Shown one piece after another: positions 45,287 to 54,139 of a stretch of 64,000 nt of DNA. The number at the start of each line of letters is the position of its first letter. The first letter of the stretch is position 1. This DNA is from Peribacillus frigoritolerans (GTDB lineage: Bacteria; Bacillota; Bacilli; Bacillales; DSM-1321): assembly GCF_001636405.1 (NCBI RefSeq), contig NZ_KV440950.1:302001-366000 (forward strand), written 5' to 3'. Below the pieces are notes generated by a model, which was not told the DNA's origin, searched no databases, and worked only from the letters and a program-made list of their open reading frames with translations. Both the position numbers and the translations under genes were made by a program.

Positions 45287-46837
45287 TTAATTTTGTGCCG
45301 ACCATTCCTCTACATCCCATACTTTGGTTACCCAATCTTCATAGAAATCAGGTTCATGGCATACAAGGACAATCGTTCCTTTATACTCTTTCAATGCACG
45401 TTTCAGTTCTTCTTTTGCAACGACATCCAAATGGTTTGTCGGTTCATCGAATAACAGCCAATTGCTTTCGGTAAGCATGAGTTTACAAAGGCGCACTTTT
45501 GCTTGTTCCCCACCGCTTAAATGGCTCATCGGACGTGTAATGTGCTCGTTTTTCAAACCGACACGGGCAAGAATCGCACGTACCTGCGGTTGATCCAGAT
45601 GCGGAAATGCATTCCATACTTCATCGATCGGCGTCGTATCGCCTGCTTTCACTTCTTGTTCAAAATAAGAAGAAAAAAGGAAATCGCCAAGTGATCTTTT
45701 ACCGCCTAGAGGATCGATTTTACCCAAAATCGTTTTTAATAGAGTGGATTTACCAACTCCGTTACAGCCGACCACGGCAATTTTTTCTCCCCGCTCGATG
45801 GTCATGGACAACTTCGGAAGCAATGGGCGGTCATATCCGATTTCCAGATCTTCACCTTCAAAGACATAACGGCTGCTCGCACGTGACTCTTTAAAGTCAA
45901 AGGTAGGTTTCATTGCAGTTTCAGGACGATCGATGCGTTCCATGCGATTCAATTGCTTTTGACGGCTCTTTGCCCGTCCGGTCGTTGAATAGCGTGCTTT
46001 ATTCTTTGCAATGAAATCTTCCTGCTTTTTAATGAATTCACGCTGTTTTTCATAGGCGTTAATATGTTGGTTTTTATTCAATTCAGCCAGCTCAAGGAAT
46101 TTTTCATAAGTTGCCGTGTAACGGGTCAGTTTAGAAAATTCAAGATGGAAGATGACGTCGACGACGCCGTTCATGAACTCAGTGTCATGCGAAATTAGTA
46201 AGAATGCATTAGGATATTCCTTTAAGTAGCTGCTCAGCCAGCGGATATGCTCCACATCCAAGTAGTTCGTCGGTTCATCAAGGAGCAGTACTTCAGGCTG
46301 TTCCAATAGTAGCTTGGCTAATAAAACCTTTGTCCGCTGTCCGCCGCTCAGGGCAGAGACATCACGGTCCAAGCCGATTGCATCCAACCCTAAACCGCGG
46401 GCCGCTTCTTCAATTTTAATATCCAGATTGTAAAAACCGCCGGCTTCCAGCTTGTCCTGGATTTCACCCATTTGTTCCAAGAGTTCTTCAAGTTCCTCCG
46501 GAGTGGCAGTACCCATTTTCTCTGTAACTTCATTCAGTGCTTTTTCCTGCTCGAATAAAGGCAAGTAGGCATCCCGTAAGACGTCGCGAATCGATTTACC
46601 TTTTGAAAGTATCGTATGTTGATCAAGATAGCCATATTCGACACCAGGTGTCCATTCGACCCGGCCATCATCATGGATGAGTTGCCCTGTAATGATATTC
46701 ATCATCGTTGATTTCCCGACACCATTTGCCCCGACCAGACCAACATGTTCGCCAGCCATCAGGCGGAAGGAAACATCCTTGAATAAGGTACGGTCACCAA
46801 AGCTGTGTGCTAATTTATCTATAGAAAGTAAGCTCAT
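45287..46837 (-). CDS. ABC-F family ATPase (YkpA/YbiT-like)
   Basis: A 516-residue protein with two ATPase cassettes and no membrane helices. Walker A motifs GANGVGKST and GCNGVGKST, signatures LSGGQRTKVLLA and LSGGEQAKVRL, and Walker B LLLDEPTNYLD and LLFDEPTNHLD. The linker between cassettes is basic and helical (KKQEDFIAKNKARYSTTGRAKSRQK), typical of ABC-F translation factors that enter the ribosomal E site. The set best fits the YkpA/YbiT branch rather than the antibiotic-resistance types. GGAGG precedes the ATG. Confidence 0.88.
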   Translation of the reverse strand: MSLLSIDKLAHSFGDRTLFKDVSFRLMAGEHVGLVGANGVGKSTMMNIITGQLIHDDGRVEWTPGVEYGYLDQHTILSKGKSIRDVLRDAYLPLFEQEKALNEVTEKMGTATPEELEELLEQMGEIQDKLEAGGFYNLDIKIEEAARGLGLDAIGLDRDVSALSGGQRTKVLLAKLLLEQPEVLLLDEPTNYLDVEHIRWLSSYLKEYPNAFLLISHDTEFMNGVVDVIFHLEFSKLTRYTATYEKFLELAELNKNQHINAYEKQREFIKKQEDFIAKNKARYSTTGRAKSRQKQLNRMERIDRPETAMKPTFDFKESRASSRYVFEGEDLEIGYDRPLLPKLSMTIERGEKIAVVGCNGVGKSTLLKTILGKIDPLGGKRSLGDFLFSSYFEQEVKAGDTTPIDEVWNAFPHLDQPQVRAILARVGLKNEHITRPMSHLSGGEQAKVRLCKLMLTESNWLLFDEPTNHLDVVAKEELKRALKEYKGTIVLVCHEPDFYEDWVTKVWDVEEWSAQN

Positions 46838-47052
46838 TTATATTGAACCTCCCAATTAATTTGAAAAAATCCCTACGTTTCATCATACTAAAATCTGCAC
46901 GGGAATGCTATCTAATCTATTAATTTACATATATGTGGGTACGGGGAATCCTTAAAGTGAACCAACCGGTCCAATGCCATGGTGCATTATCGCCCTGTCA
47001 TAAATTATATGAGATAATAGAGGAACCAGTTTAAAAGCGAAAGGATGTTAAT

Positions 47053-49245
47053 ATGAGTAAAACAGTCGTACTGGCCGAGAAACCTTCGGTCGGCAGAGAT
47101 ATAGCAAAAGTGTTGAATTGCGGGAAAAAGGGGAATGGCTTTTTTGAAGGCGATCAGTATATCGTCACTTGGGCACTGGGTCATTTGGTTACCCATGCAG
47201 ATCCGGAATCTTATGATGAAAAATATAAAACGTGGCGCCTTGAGGACCTGCCCATGTTGCCGCCTACTTTGAAATTGGTCGTGATCAAGCAATCAGGCAA
47301 ACAGTTTCAATCAGTTAAAACACAATTGAATCGCAATGATGTCAAGGATGTCATCATTGCAACGGATGCAGGCCGTGAAGGGGAACTTGTTGCACGCTGG
47401 ATTCTCGAAAAAGCGAATGTGAAGAAGCCGGTCAAGCGGCTTTGGATTTCCTCTGTAACGGATAAAGCGATCAAAGATGGATTTAAAAATCTGAAAGATG
47501 GCAAGGAGTATGAAAACCTATTTGCCTCTGCTGTAGCAAGGGCGGAAGCGGACTGGATCGTTGGGATGAACGCGACGCGTGCCCTAACGACCAAGCACAA
47601 TGCCCAGTTATCCTGCGGGAGGGTCCAAACGCCGACACTTGCGATGATTGCAAAAAAAGAAGAGGAAATAAAACAGTTCCGGCCTAAGAAATATTATGGC
47701 GTTTCGGCAATTGCAGAACCCAATTTGCGCCTCGTCTGGCAAGATGCCCAATCAAAAGATATCCGCACATTTGATAAAAACAAGGCAGAAAAGGTTCTTG
47801 CAGCAGTTAAGGGGAAAAGTGCAGAAGTGGTTGAAGTGAACAAGGCACATAAGAAAAGTTTTTCCCCTTCTTTATATGATTTAACAGAACTTCAACGGGA
47901 CGCCAATAAGAAATTCGGCTATTCTGCGAAGGAGACGTTATCGATCATGCAGCGCTTATATGAAAGCCATAAGGTCTTGACTTATCCAAGGACGGATTCA
48001 CGCTTTTTATCAACGGATTTGGTTGATACGCTAAAAGAAAGATTACAGGCTGTAAGCATTAAACCATATGCCCAGTATGCATCAAGGATCCTGCGCAGCC
48101 CGATTAAAACAAATAAATCGTTCGTGGACGATAGCAAGGTTTCTGATCACCATGCAATCATCCCCACTGAGCAAACGCCGCTGCCGGGAAAACTGAGCGA
48201 CAAAGAATCGAAAATCTACGATTTGGTCGTTAAAAGGTTCCTTGCTGTATTGATGCCGCCTTTTGAATATGAACAAACGACCATCACCGCAAAAATGGGG
48301 CAGGAGATGTTCATGGCAAAAGGGAAGGTCATCCTGAAGTCAGGTTGGAAGGAAGTTTATGATCATCAATTCGATGAGGAAGAAGCTAAAGATGGCCTTG
48401 CGGAGCAACTGCTTCCGAACGTTCAAAAAGGTGACAGTTTAACCATTTCGACTGTGAAACAAACAGAGGGTGAAACGAAACCGCCGGAACCATTCAATGA
48501 GGGGTCGCTTCTTTCGGCAATGGAAAATCCCGCTCGTTTCATGGCAGGGGAAAGCAAAGAGCTCATCAAGACACTTGGTGAAACTGGCGGGATTGGAACT
48601 GTTGCAACACGTGCGGATGTCATTGAAAAACTGTTCAATAGCTTCCTGATCGAGAAGAGAGGAAAGGGCCTTCATGTCACCTCGAAAGGAAAACAACTTC
48701 TTCAATTGGCACCTGAAGACTTGCGTTCTCCAGCTTTGACAGCTCAATGGGAGCAAAAGTTAACTGCGATAGCAAAAGGAAAGCTGCCAAAACAGGCTTT
48801 CATCGGCGATATGCGCTCCTACGCCAAAAATATCGTCCATGAAATCAAAAATAGTGACCAAAAATTCAAGCATGATAACGTGTCAGGAACGAAATGTCCT
48901 GATTGCGGCAAGCTGATGCTGGAAGTGAATAGTAAAAAGGGAAAAATGCTTGTCTGTCAAGATCGTGATTGCGGCCACAAAAAAAGTGTTTCACGTGTAA
49001 CAAATGCCAGATGCCCGCAATGTCATAAAAAGATGGAAATGCGCGGTCAAGGAGAAGCACAGACATTCACCTGTAAATGCGGTTTTCACGAAAAACTATC
49101 TTCTTACAATAAACGAAGAGGTCAAAATAAAAATCAAAAAGTATCCAAAAATGAAGTATCCAATTATATGAAAAAGCAAAATAAAGAAGAGCCGATCAAT
49201 ACTGCATTGGCAGATGCCTTGGCGAAACTGAAATTCGATAAATAA
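47053..49245 (+). CDS. topB: DNA topoisomerase III
   Basis: A 730-residue type IA topoisomerase. The Toprim domain has LAEKPSVGRDIAKVL and ATDAGREGE; the active-site tyrosine lies in TYPRTDSRFL; CGRVQTPTLAMI follows the family. The C-terminus carries zinc-finger-like pairs CPDCGK / CQDRDCG and CPQCHKK / CKCGF. TopB decatenates replication and recombination intermediates. The size agrees with B. subtilis TopB (~727). Single gene with strong terminator. Confidence 0.95.
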   Translation: MSKTVVLAEKPSVGRDIAKVLNCGKKGNGFFEGDQYIVTWALGHLVTHADPESYDEKYKTWRLEDLPMLPPTLKLVVIKQSGKQFQSVKTQLNRNDVKDVIIATDAGREGELVARWILEKANVKKPVKRLWISSVTDKAIKDGFKNLKDGKEYENLFASAVARAEADWIVGMNATRALTTKHNAQLSCGRVQTPTLAMIAKKEEEIKQFRPKKYYGVSAIAEPNLRLVWQDAQSKDIRTFDKNKAEKVLAAVKGKSAEVVEVNKAHKKSFSPSLYDLTELQRDANKKFGYSAKETLSIMQRLYESHKVLTYPRTDSRFLSTDLVDTLKERLQAVSIKPYAQYASRILRSPIKTNKSFVDDSKVSDHHAIIPTEQTPLPGKLSDKESKIYDLVVKRFLAVLMPPFEYEQTTITAKMGQEMFMAKGKVILKSGWKEVYDHQFDEEEAKDGLAEQLLPNVQKGDSLTISTVKQTEGETKPPEPFNEGSLLSAMENPARFMAGESKELIKTLGETGGIGTVATRADVIEKLFNSFLIEKRGKGLHVTSKGKQLLQLAPEDLRSPALTAQWEQKLTAIAKGKLPKQAFIGDMRSYAKNIVHEIKNSDQKFKHDNVSGTKCPDCGKLMLEVNSKKGKMLVCQDRDCGHKKSVSRVTNARCPQCHKKMEMRGQGEAQTFTCKCGFHEKLSSYNKRRGQNKNQKVSKNEVSNYMKKQNKEEPINTALADALAKLKFDK

Positions 49246-49248
49246 AAG

Positions 49249-49281
49249 AAAAAGGATGGAGCAATCGCTCCATCCTTTTTC
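49249..49281 (+). terminator. Terminator after topB
   Basis: A 14 bp perfect stem AAAAAGGATGGAGC / GCTCCATCCTTTTT with a 4 nt loop. Confidence 0.95.
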
Positions 49282-49299
49282 GGTATATTCCTGCTACGA

Positions 49300-49464
49300 C
49301 TAAATTTCATTCAGTACGGTGCCATGTAATTCATATTCAAGTGTTTTGTCAGTGTGTGTGTGTTTATCCGAGTCTACTCGTATGAGCGTACTGAATGGTT
49401 TTTGATCACCCGGACTGAAAATTGCTTCATCATTCTCTGGATTCCATAGGCTGTAAATACTCAT
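49300..49464 (-). CDS. Small protein of unknown function, 54 residues
   Basis: Start ATG at 49464 with CCAAAGGAGG 8 bases upstream; TAG at 49300-49302. The product begins MSIYSLWNPENDEAIFSPGD and ends HGTVLNEI. I do not recognise it. It shares the core S-x-W-N-x-E-N-D-x-A-x-F-S-P-G-D-Q with a second small ORF 75 bases upstream, and the two leaders are also similar, so this is a duplicated real gene. No signal peptide or membrane helix. It is acidic and probably cytosolic. Confidence 0.7.
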   Translation of the reverse strand: MSIYSLWNPENDEAIFSPGDQKPFSTLIRVDSDKHTHTDKTLEYELHGTVLNEI

Positions 49465-49539
49465 GATCGTATCTTCCTCCTTTGGATGAGAAGACTAGTA
49501 ATTCTCATGTTTGATTATCATCCAACTCTTCAATTGACT

Positions 49540-49614
49540 CTAACGCTGATCACCGGGACTAAACACCGCTGCGTCATTCTCTTTGTTCCATTGGCTTCTG
49601 ATTGTACTCATCAT
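49540..49614 (-). CDS. Shorter paralogue of the 54-residue small protein, 24 residues
   Basis: Start ATG at 49614 (a second ATG follows) with CCAAAGGAG upstream; TAG at 49540-49542. The product MMSTIRSQWNKENDAAVFSP ends GDQR. It carries the same WNxENDxAxFSPGDQ core as the neighbour and stops right after it. Sequence past the stop still aligns weakly with the longer copy in a shifted frame, so it is either a truncated copy or a minimal peptide. Confidence 0.55.
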   Translation of the reverse strand: MMSTIRSQWNKENDAAVFSPGDQR

Positions 49615-49664
49615 GCACTATCATCTCCTTTGGTGAGAATGTCTTACAGTATTTGTATACCCGG

Positions 49665-50104
49665 ATGGGACAGGTTAAAACATATATTTTAAAAAATGAA
49701 GAAATTTCAGTTTCTGAAGATGAAGAAAACTCCGGTAGAATGCAAACTTTTGCTACTACAAAGAGTGGCTCAAAACTTTTGAACTGTTGGTCACCAGTTC
49801 AAAATGGGAAATCGTACTAGGTTCATACAAGAATATTCGAATAAAATACAAATATAAATTGGTTAATAATAAACCTCAGTTTGTATCAGTTTCTAATTAC
49901 GATTCTTACTTAACTGGAATTAATTTGGAAGTTGACTGGTTACATAAAGGCGGGAAGGCATCCTTCAGTAAAAAGAACAGTACAAAAGATACTGCTAACA
50001 TAACTGTTGATGGGGTTTATGTGCTAGGTGTTATAATTGCAGGACACCCTATTGGATTTAAATGGAATGGTTCGTGGAAACGCTCTTTAACATTAAAGAA
50101 ATAG
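49665..50104 (+). pseudogene. Frameshifted gene for an unrecognised protein
   Basis: Two overlapping frames join into one protein-like sequence. The first (49665-49820) contains VKTYILKNEEISVSEDEE and TFATTKSGSKLLN; the second (from ~49787) continues KWEIVLGSYKNIRIKYKYKL through GINLEVDWLHKGG to FKWNGSWKRSLTLKK, ending TAG at 50102-50104. The shift is near 49785. No ribosome binding site or signal peptide is found at the 5' end. It is AT-richer than its neighbours, which suggests acquired DNA. I do not know the family. Confidence 0.5.
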
Positions 50105-50132
50105 AAGTGATTAATTTTCAATAAAATGAATT

Positions 50133-50171
50133 TAGGGGTTTATCAGTCTTTATCACTGATAAACCCCTTTT
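50133..50171 (+). terminator. Terminator after the frameshifted gene
   Basis: A 14 bp perfect stem AGGGGTTTATCAGT / ACTGATAAACCCCT followed by TTTT. Confidence 0.9.
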
Positions 50172-50212
50172 ACTATAGTCCAACAAGAATTTTCGAAAAT
50201 ATCCTTTTCACT

Positions 50213-50386
50213 TCACACATATTCGCCTAATGTTCGCTGTCGGACACCTTCAGCAACTTTTGCACGGAGAAAAATATCTAAGGCTTCTTGCAGTGTGTAT
50301 TCAATCGTGCAACTTTCCGTAGCCTTACTGTCCAATTTCCGTTCCCTTAACGCAGTTCCACGCTGTTTAATAACGTGTTTCTTCAT
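50213..50386 (-). pseudogene. Truncated tyrosine recombinase (integrase) N-terminal remnant
   Basis: 57 codons from the ATG at 50386 (GGAGGTGC upstream) to TGA at 50213. The part TLQEALDIFLRAKVAEGVRQ followed by RTLGEYV has the pattern of the N-terminal SAM-like DNA-binding domain of phage and transposon integrases. The catalytic domain is missing. It lies just downstream of tRNA-Arg, the usual place for an integrase at a tRNA attachment site. Confidence 0.55.
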
Positions 50387-50502
50387 GAAAAAAAGCACCT
50401 CCAGACATAGAAAAATAATAGTGAAATGGAATATCACTGTTCCTACGTACAGAAATGCTTTTATCCTACATGCAATTTACGGCTTTTACGGTCATACCAA
50501 CA

Positions 50503-50547
50503 GAAAAAAACCCTGCTACAACACGGAGAAACCGCATTATAACAGGG
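50503..50547 (-). terminator. Terminator after tRNA-Arg
   Basis: On the minus strand CCCTGTTATAATGCGG pairs with CCGTGTTGTAGCAGGG (16 bp with G-U pairs) and is followed by TTTTTTT. Confidence 0.85.
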
Positions 50548-50561
50548 CTTATAAACTTTAG

Positions 50562-50635
50562 CGTCCCAGATAGGAATCGAACCTACGACCTACAGCTTAG
50601 GAGGCTGTCGCTCTATCCTGCTGAGCTACTGGGAC
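50562..50635 (-). tRNA. tRNA-Arg (anticodon CCT)
   Basis: A complete cloverleaf on the minus strand: acceptor GTCCCAG / CTGGGAC, D arm GCTCAG...GAGC, anticodon stem ACAGC / GCTGT with loop CTCCTAA (CCT), T arm with GTAGG TTCGATT CCTAT, discriminator G. CCA is not encoded. It reads the rare AGG codon. Confidence 0.95.
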
Positions 50636-50840
50636 ATATATTAAAGTCGACGACTTATTTATTATATTTCTTATAGGCAAACTTTTCAAGCTAATAGCAC
50701 ATACTTATGAAAAAAAATCCTCATAAATGTTTAGCGTGTCGCTAAGCTTTCGTTTTTCCCCTTTTTTCATTAAATGGAATACTTTATTGTTCACTGGTTT
50801 CCTGGTACTATTATACTATAAAAAAATCAGGAGAATGATA

Positions 50841-51713
50841 GTGAAAAAATATAGAGTTTTAAGGATGGCGGCATTGCTGGGGGTTTTGATTTTACCTGGA
50901 TGCTCACAAGGGATTTTAGAGGGGATAGCCACAAAGACGGCTGCACCGATTACGGAAGATGACATTGAAGTGGCCGAAGCGGCTGAGAATGGGACCGGGC
51001 AGGATTCGGAGGGGCAAATCGATACGGGAGGCTGGAGGAAGGCCGAGTCCCCGGTCCAGCTTCCGATATTGATGTATCACAGCATTTCTGAAGGGAATGG
51101 CCTTCGGGTTCCAAGGGAGGAATTCCGATCACAGATGGCTTGGCTTCGGGAGAATGGTTACTATACATTATCCCCTGAGGAAGCATTCCTCGTTTTAACT
51201 GAGAATCGGATGCCAAGTGAGAAGTGCGTCTGGCTTACTTTTGATGATGGCTATACAGATAATTACACGGAGGCTTTCCCGATATTAAAAGAACATGATA
51301 TGAAAGCAACTGTCTTCATGATCGGGAAGGCCATTGATAAAGGTCATCACCTGACTGAAAATCAAATGTTGGAGATGAGCAGGGATGGGATTTCAATTGA
51401 AAGCCATACCATCAACCATTTGGAGCTGAACCGCATGACCGCAGAGCAGCAAGAAGCCGAAATGGTTCAGTCGAAGGTGCTGTTCGACCATATCCTCGAC
51501 CAGGACACGACAGTGCTTTCCTATCCGGTTGGCCGGTATAACGAAGAGAGTCTCAGGTTGTCAGAAGAAGCTGGATATAAGATGGCAGTCACTACCGAAC
51601 CTGGGGGAGCTTCAAGCGACCAAGGGATGCATGCTCTGCATCGAGTTCGGATTTCACCAGGGTTATCGATCAATGGGTTTGCGTCGCTGATTGAAAATGC
51701 TTCAAAGCATTGA
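50841..51713 (+). CDS. Polysaccharide deacetylase lipoprotein (NodB domain)
   Basis: A 290-residue protein. It has a lipoprotein signal peptide (RMAALLGVLILPGC), a linker, then a NodB-type deacetylase domain: LTFDDGYTDNY with the metal-binding Asp, SHTINHLELN with the metal His pair and LSYPVGRYNE. It would remove acetyl groups from peptidoglycan or an extracellular polysaccharide while anchored outside the membrane. I chose the GTG at 50841 because AGGAG is 7 bases before it. A promoter-like TTGTTC...TATTAT lies just upstream. Confidence 0.85.
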   Translation: MKKYRVLRMAALLGVLILPGCSQGILEGIATKTAAPITEDDIEVAEAAENGTGQDSEGQIDTGGWRKAESPVQLPILMYHSISEGNGLRVPREEFRSQMAWLRENGYYTLSPEEAFLVLTENRMPSEKCVWLTFDDGYTDNYTEAFPILKEHDMKATVFMIGKAIDKGHHLTENQMLEMSRDGISIESHTINHLELNRMTAEQQEAEMVQSKVLFDHILDQDTTVLSYPVGRYNEESLRLSEEAGYKMAVTTEPGGASSDQGMHALHRVRISPGLSINGFASLIENASKH

Positions 51714-51811
51714 AGGTGGAAGGGTCATTTCGCACTTGTTCAGAAAAATCATATAATAATCGATTCTTACATGGTGTATAATGAAGGCAGTGAAAATTAT
51801 ATACATATGAA

Positions 51812-52080
51812 CGATTTGGTGTCTTAATGACTTAAAAGGGAAGTTGGTGAAATGCCAACGCGGTCCCGCCACTGTATATGGGAGCTGACGGCTGTGTACC
51901 ACTGTATGAGATATGGGAAGGTGCCGTTGACGATGACCATGAGCCAGGAGACCTGCCAGAATTCGTACACCTGTAACCTACGCGGATGGGAAGGTGTGTG
52001 GCAGACCCTAAGAAAGAGTCCGTATTGATATTGTTGCCATGCAAGCATCTTCCGTTTAACGGGAGATGCTTTTTGTTTTG
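51812..52080 (+). promoter_or_regulatory. Cobalamin riboswitch with terminator
   Basis: The core includes AAAAGGGAAG, GGTGAAATGCCAACGCGGTC, CCGCCACTGTA and the B12 box GAGCCAGGAGACCTGCC (51941-51957). Downstream, AGCATCTTCCG / CGGGAGATGCT (52044-52070) with TTTTTGTTTT forms an intrinsic terminator 75 bases before btuF. High adenosylcobalamin should favour termination and switch off the operon. Confidence 0.93.
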
Positions 52081-52152
52081 AGGGTATCTTCCGGTATTGG
52101 TTTTCTCTGTTAGGTATGAAGAAATTAAATAAAAAGATTGTGGGGAATGAAA

Positions 52153-53115
52153 ATGAAGAAGATTTTTGGTCTGATATTGTTGATGTTGCTTACTGCAGGC
52201 ATGATGGTAGGCTGCGGTGCTGCTGATGAAGGAAAAGAAAAGAAGCAAACGAATCATGCTCAACACGAAGCTTTCCCGATTACGATTAAAGATGCAAGCG
52301 GGGAAAAAGTTACGATAGAAAAAGAACCGAAGAAAATCGTTTCGTTGATACCAAGTAATACGGAAGTGGTCTTTGCACTTGGTTTGGGTAAAAAGGTCGT
52401 TGGTGTTTCCGACAATGATAATTACCCGGAAGAGACGAAAGAAATTGAAAAAGTTGGCGGAATGGAAATGAACACGGAGCTGATTGTCTCCATGAAGCCT
52501 GACCTTGTTCTTGCGCATGCATCAAGTGCCCATAATTCAAATGAGGGTTTACAGCAGCTTAAGGATGCTGGAATAGATGTGCTCGTAGTCAATGATGCAC
52601 AAAGCTTTGACCAAGTCTATGAATCTATTGAAATGATTGGACAGGCAACGGGAGAACATGATAAGGCAAACGAAATCGTTGCAGATATGAAAACGAAGCT
52701 CAAGGATATCCAGGAAAAAGCCAAATCCGTAAAGAAAGAGGATAGGAAGACCGTTTTAGTGGAAGTTTCGCCTTCACCGGAAATATACACACCTGGAAAA
52801 AATACGTTCATGAATGAGATGCTTCATATTATTTCAGCGGATAATGCGGCTGCTGAATTGGACGGTTGGGCAAAAATTGATGAAGAGTCGATGATTGCTG
52901 CAAATCCTGATGTCATCATTACAACGTATGGTTATTATACGAAAGATGCAGTAAGTGAAGTGACGGCCCGAAAAGGATGGCAAGACGTAAATGCTGTTAA
53001 GAATGGCCAAGTCTTTGATGTCCATTCTGACTTGGTGACCCGTTCCGGTCCACGCTTAATAGAAGGAGTAGAGGAACTTGCCAAAGCAGTCTATCCGAAC
53101 CAATTTGACAACTAA
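52153..53115 (+). CDS. btuF: Corrinoid ABC transporter binding lipoprotein BtuF
   Basis: A 320-residue solute-binding protein with lipobox VGC after a hydrophobic signal peptide. It carries the TroA-like fold of cobalamin and iron-siderophore binding proteins (KKIVSLIPSNTEVVFALGLG; KPDLVLAHASS; a final VRSGPRLIEGVEELA-like segment). The riboswitch upstream and the BtuCD genes downstream make corrinoid the likely ligand. I chose the ATG at 52153 because GGGGA lies 7 bases upstream. Confidence 0.9.
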   Translation: MKKIFGLILLMLLTAGMMVGCGAADEGKEKKQTNHAQHEAFPITIKDASGEKVTIEKEPKKIVSLIPSNTEVVFALGLGKKVVGVSDNDNYPEETKEIEKVGGMEMNTELIVSMKPDLVLAHASSAHNSNEGLQQLKDAGIDVLVVNDAQSFDQVYESIEMIGQATGEHDKANEIVADMKTKLKDIQEKAKSVKKEDRKTVLVEVSPSPEIYTPGKNTFMNEMLHIISADNAAAELDGWAKIDEESMIAANPDVIITTYGYYTKDAVSEVTARKGWQDVNAVKNGQVFDVHSDLVTRSGPRLIEGVEELAKAVYPNQFDN

Positions 53116-54133
53116 ATGGGCGTTTGCTTATTTGATTGCGTTGTTGATTTTGTTATTCGCAATGACGATAGGCATTTCCTTTGGTTCGGTGCCAGTTCCG
53201 ATTCCCGTACTTATACAAATAATCGGCAAGGAGATTTTCCACTTGCCGATTTCTGCCGATCCGGATGTGATGCTAACGAATATCGTGATGAACATCCGCT
53301 TGCCGCGGGTGCTGCTCGCTGGTTTGGTTGGGGCATCACTTGCGATTGCGGGTGCGGCTTTTCAGGGACTGCTCCGGAACCCGCTCGCTGATCCTTACAC
53401 ATTAGGTATTTCATCAGGAGCATCGGTCGGGGCCGTTTTGACAATATTCTTGAATATATCACTGCCATTCATCGGTTTATATACCCTTCCGGCATTGAGT
53501 ATTTTATGTTCAGTGCTCACGATGCTCTGCGTACTGACTTTTGCAAAAAAAATGGATCGATCGATGAAAGTGGAAACGATCATTTTAACGGGAATCATTT
53601 TCAGCTCGTTTTTAAGTGCCTTCATTTCATTGATGATTGCGCTGACGGGTGATGAATTAAGACAAATCATCGGCTGGCTGATGGGAAGCGTTTCAATGCG
53701 CGGCTGGAATTATATCGTAATCATTATGCCGTTTTTTATCATAGGTTCGTTGACCTTGATCATGAATACAAAAGAATTGAATGCGATGACTTTCGGGGAA
53801 GACCGGGCAAAACATTTAGGTGTGAATGTCAAGCGGCGGAAAATGTGGATCTTGATAGCCGGTTCGACATTGACAGGGGCAGCCGTTGCCGTTTCAGGGG
53901 CGATTGGTTTTGTAGGATTGGTCATTCCTCATTTTGTCCGTAAGATTTGGGGACCTGACCATAAACATTTGCTTCCGTTGTCATTGTTAATAGGAGGCGG
54001 ATTCTTGATATTGGCCGATTTTGTAGCACGAACGATCATTGCCCCATCGGAACTGCCGATCGGGGTGATCACCTCACTAATCGGGGCACCTGCATTTGCG
54101 CTGATTTTATTAAAGAGACGGAGAGAAGGGTAA
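53078..54133 (+). CDS. btuC: Corrinoid ABC transporter permease BtuC
   Basis: A 351-residue FecCD-family permease with about ten helices. Visible are RLPRVLLAGLVGASLAIAGA, FQGLLRNPLADPYTLGISSGAS and the coupling-helix region GFVGLVIPHFVRKIWG. The probable start is a TTG at 53078 inside the end of btuF (38-base overlap), with GAGG just upstream. It works with BtuF and the BtuD part of the next gene. Confidence 0.88.
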   Translation: MPKQSIRTNLTTKWAFAYLIALLILLFAMTIGISFGSVPVPIPVLIQIIGKEIFHLPISADPDVMLTNIVMNIRLPRVLLAGLVGASLAIAGAAFQGLLRNPLADPYTLGISSGASVGAVLTIFLNISLPFIGLYTLPALSILCSVLTMLCVLTFAKKMDRSMKVETIILTGIIFSSFLSAFISLMIALTGDELRQIIGWLMGSVSMRGWNYIVIIMPFFIIGSLTLIMNTKELNAMTFGEDRAKHLGVNVKRRKMWILIAGSTLTGAAVAVSGAIGFVGLVIPHFVRKIWGPDHKHLLPLSLLIGGGFLILADFVARTIIAPSELPIGVITSLIGAPAFALILLKRRREG

Positions 54134-54139
54134 AAACGG

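Noticed and set aside
50455..50676. 73-residue frame reading SVPDRNRTYDLQLRRLS
   Set aside because: This is the translation of the reverse strand of tRNA-Arg, a common false gene call.
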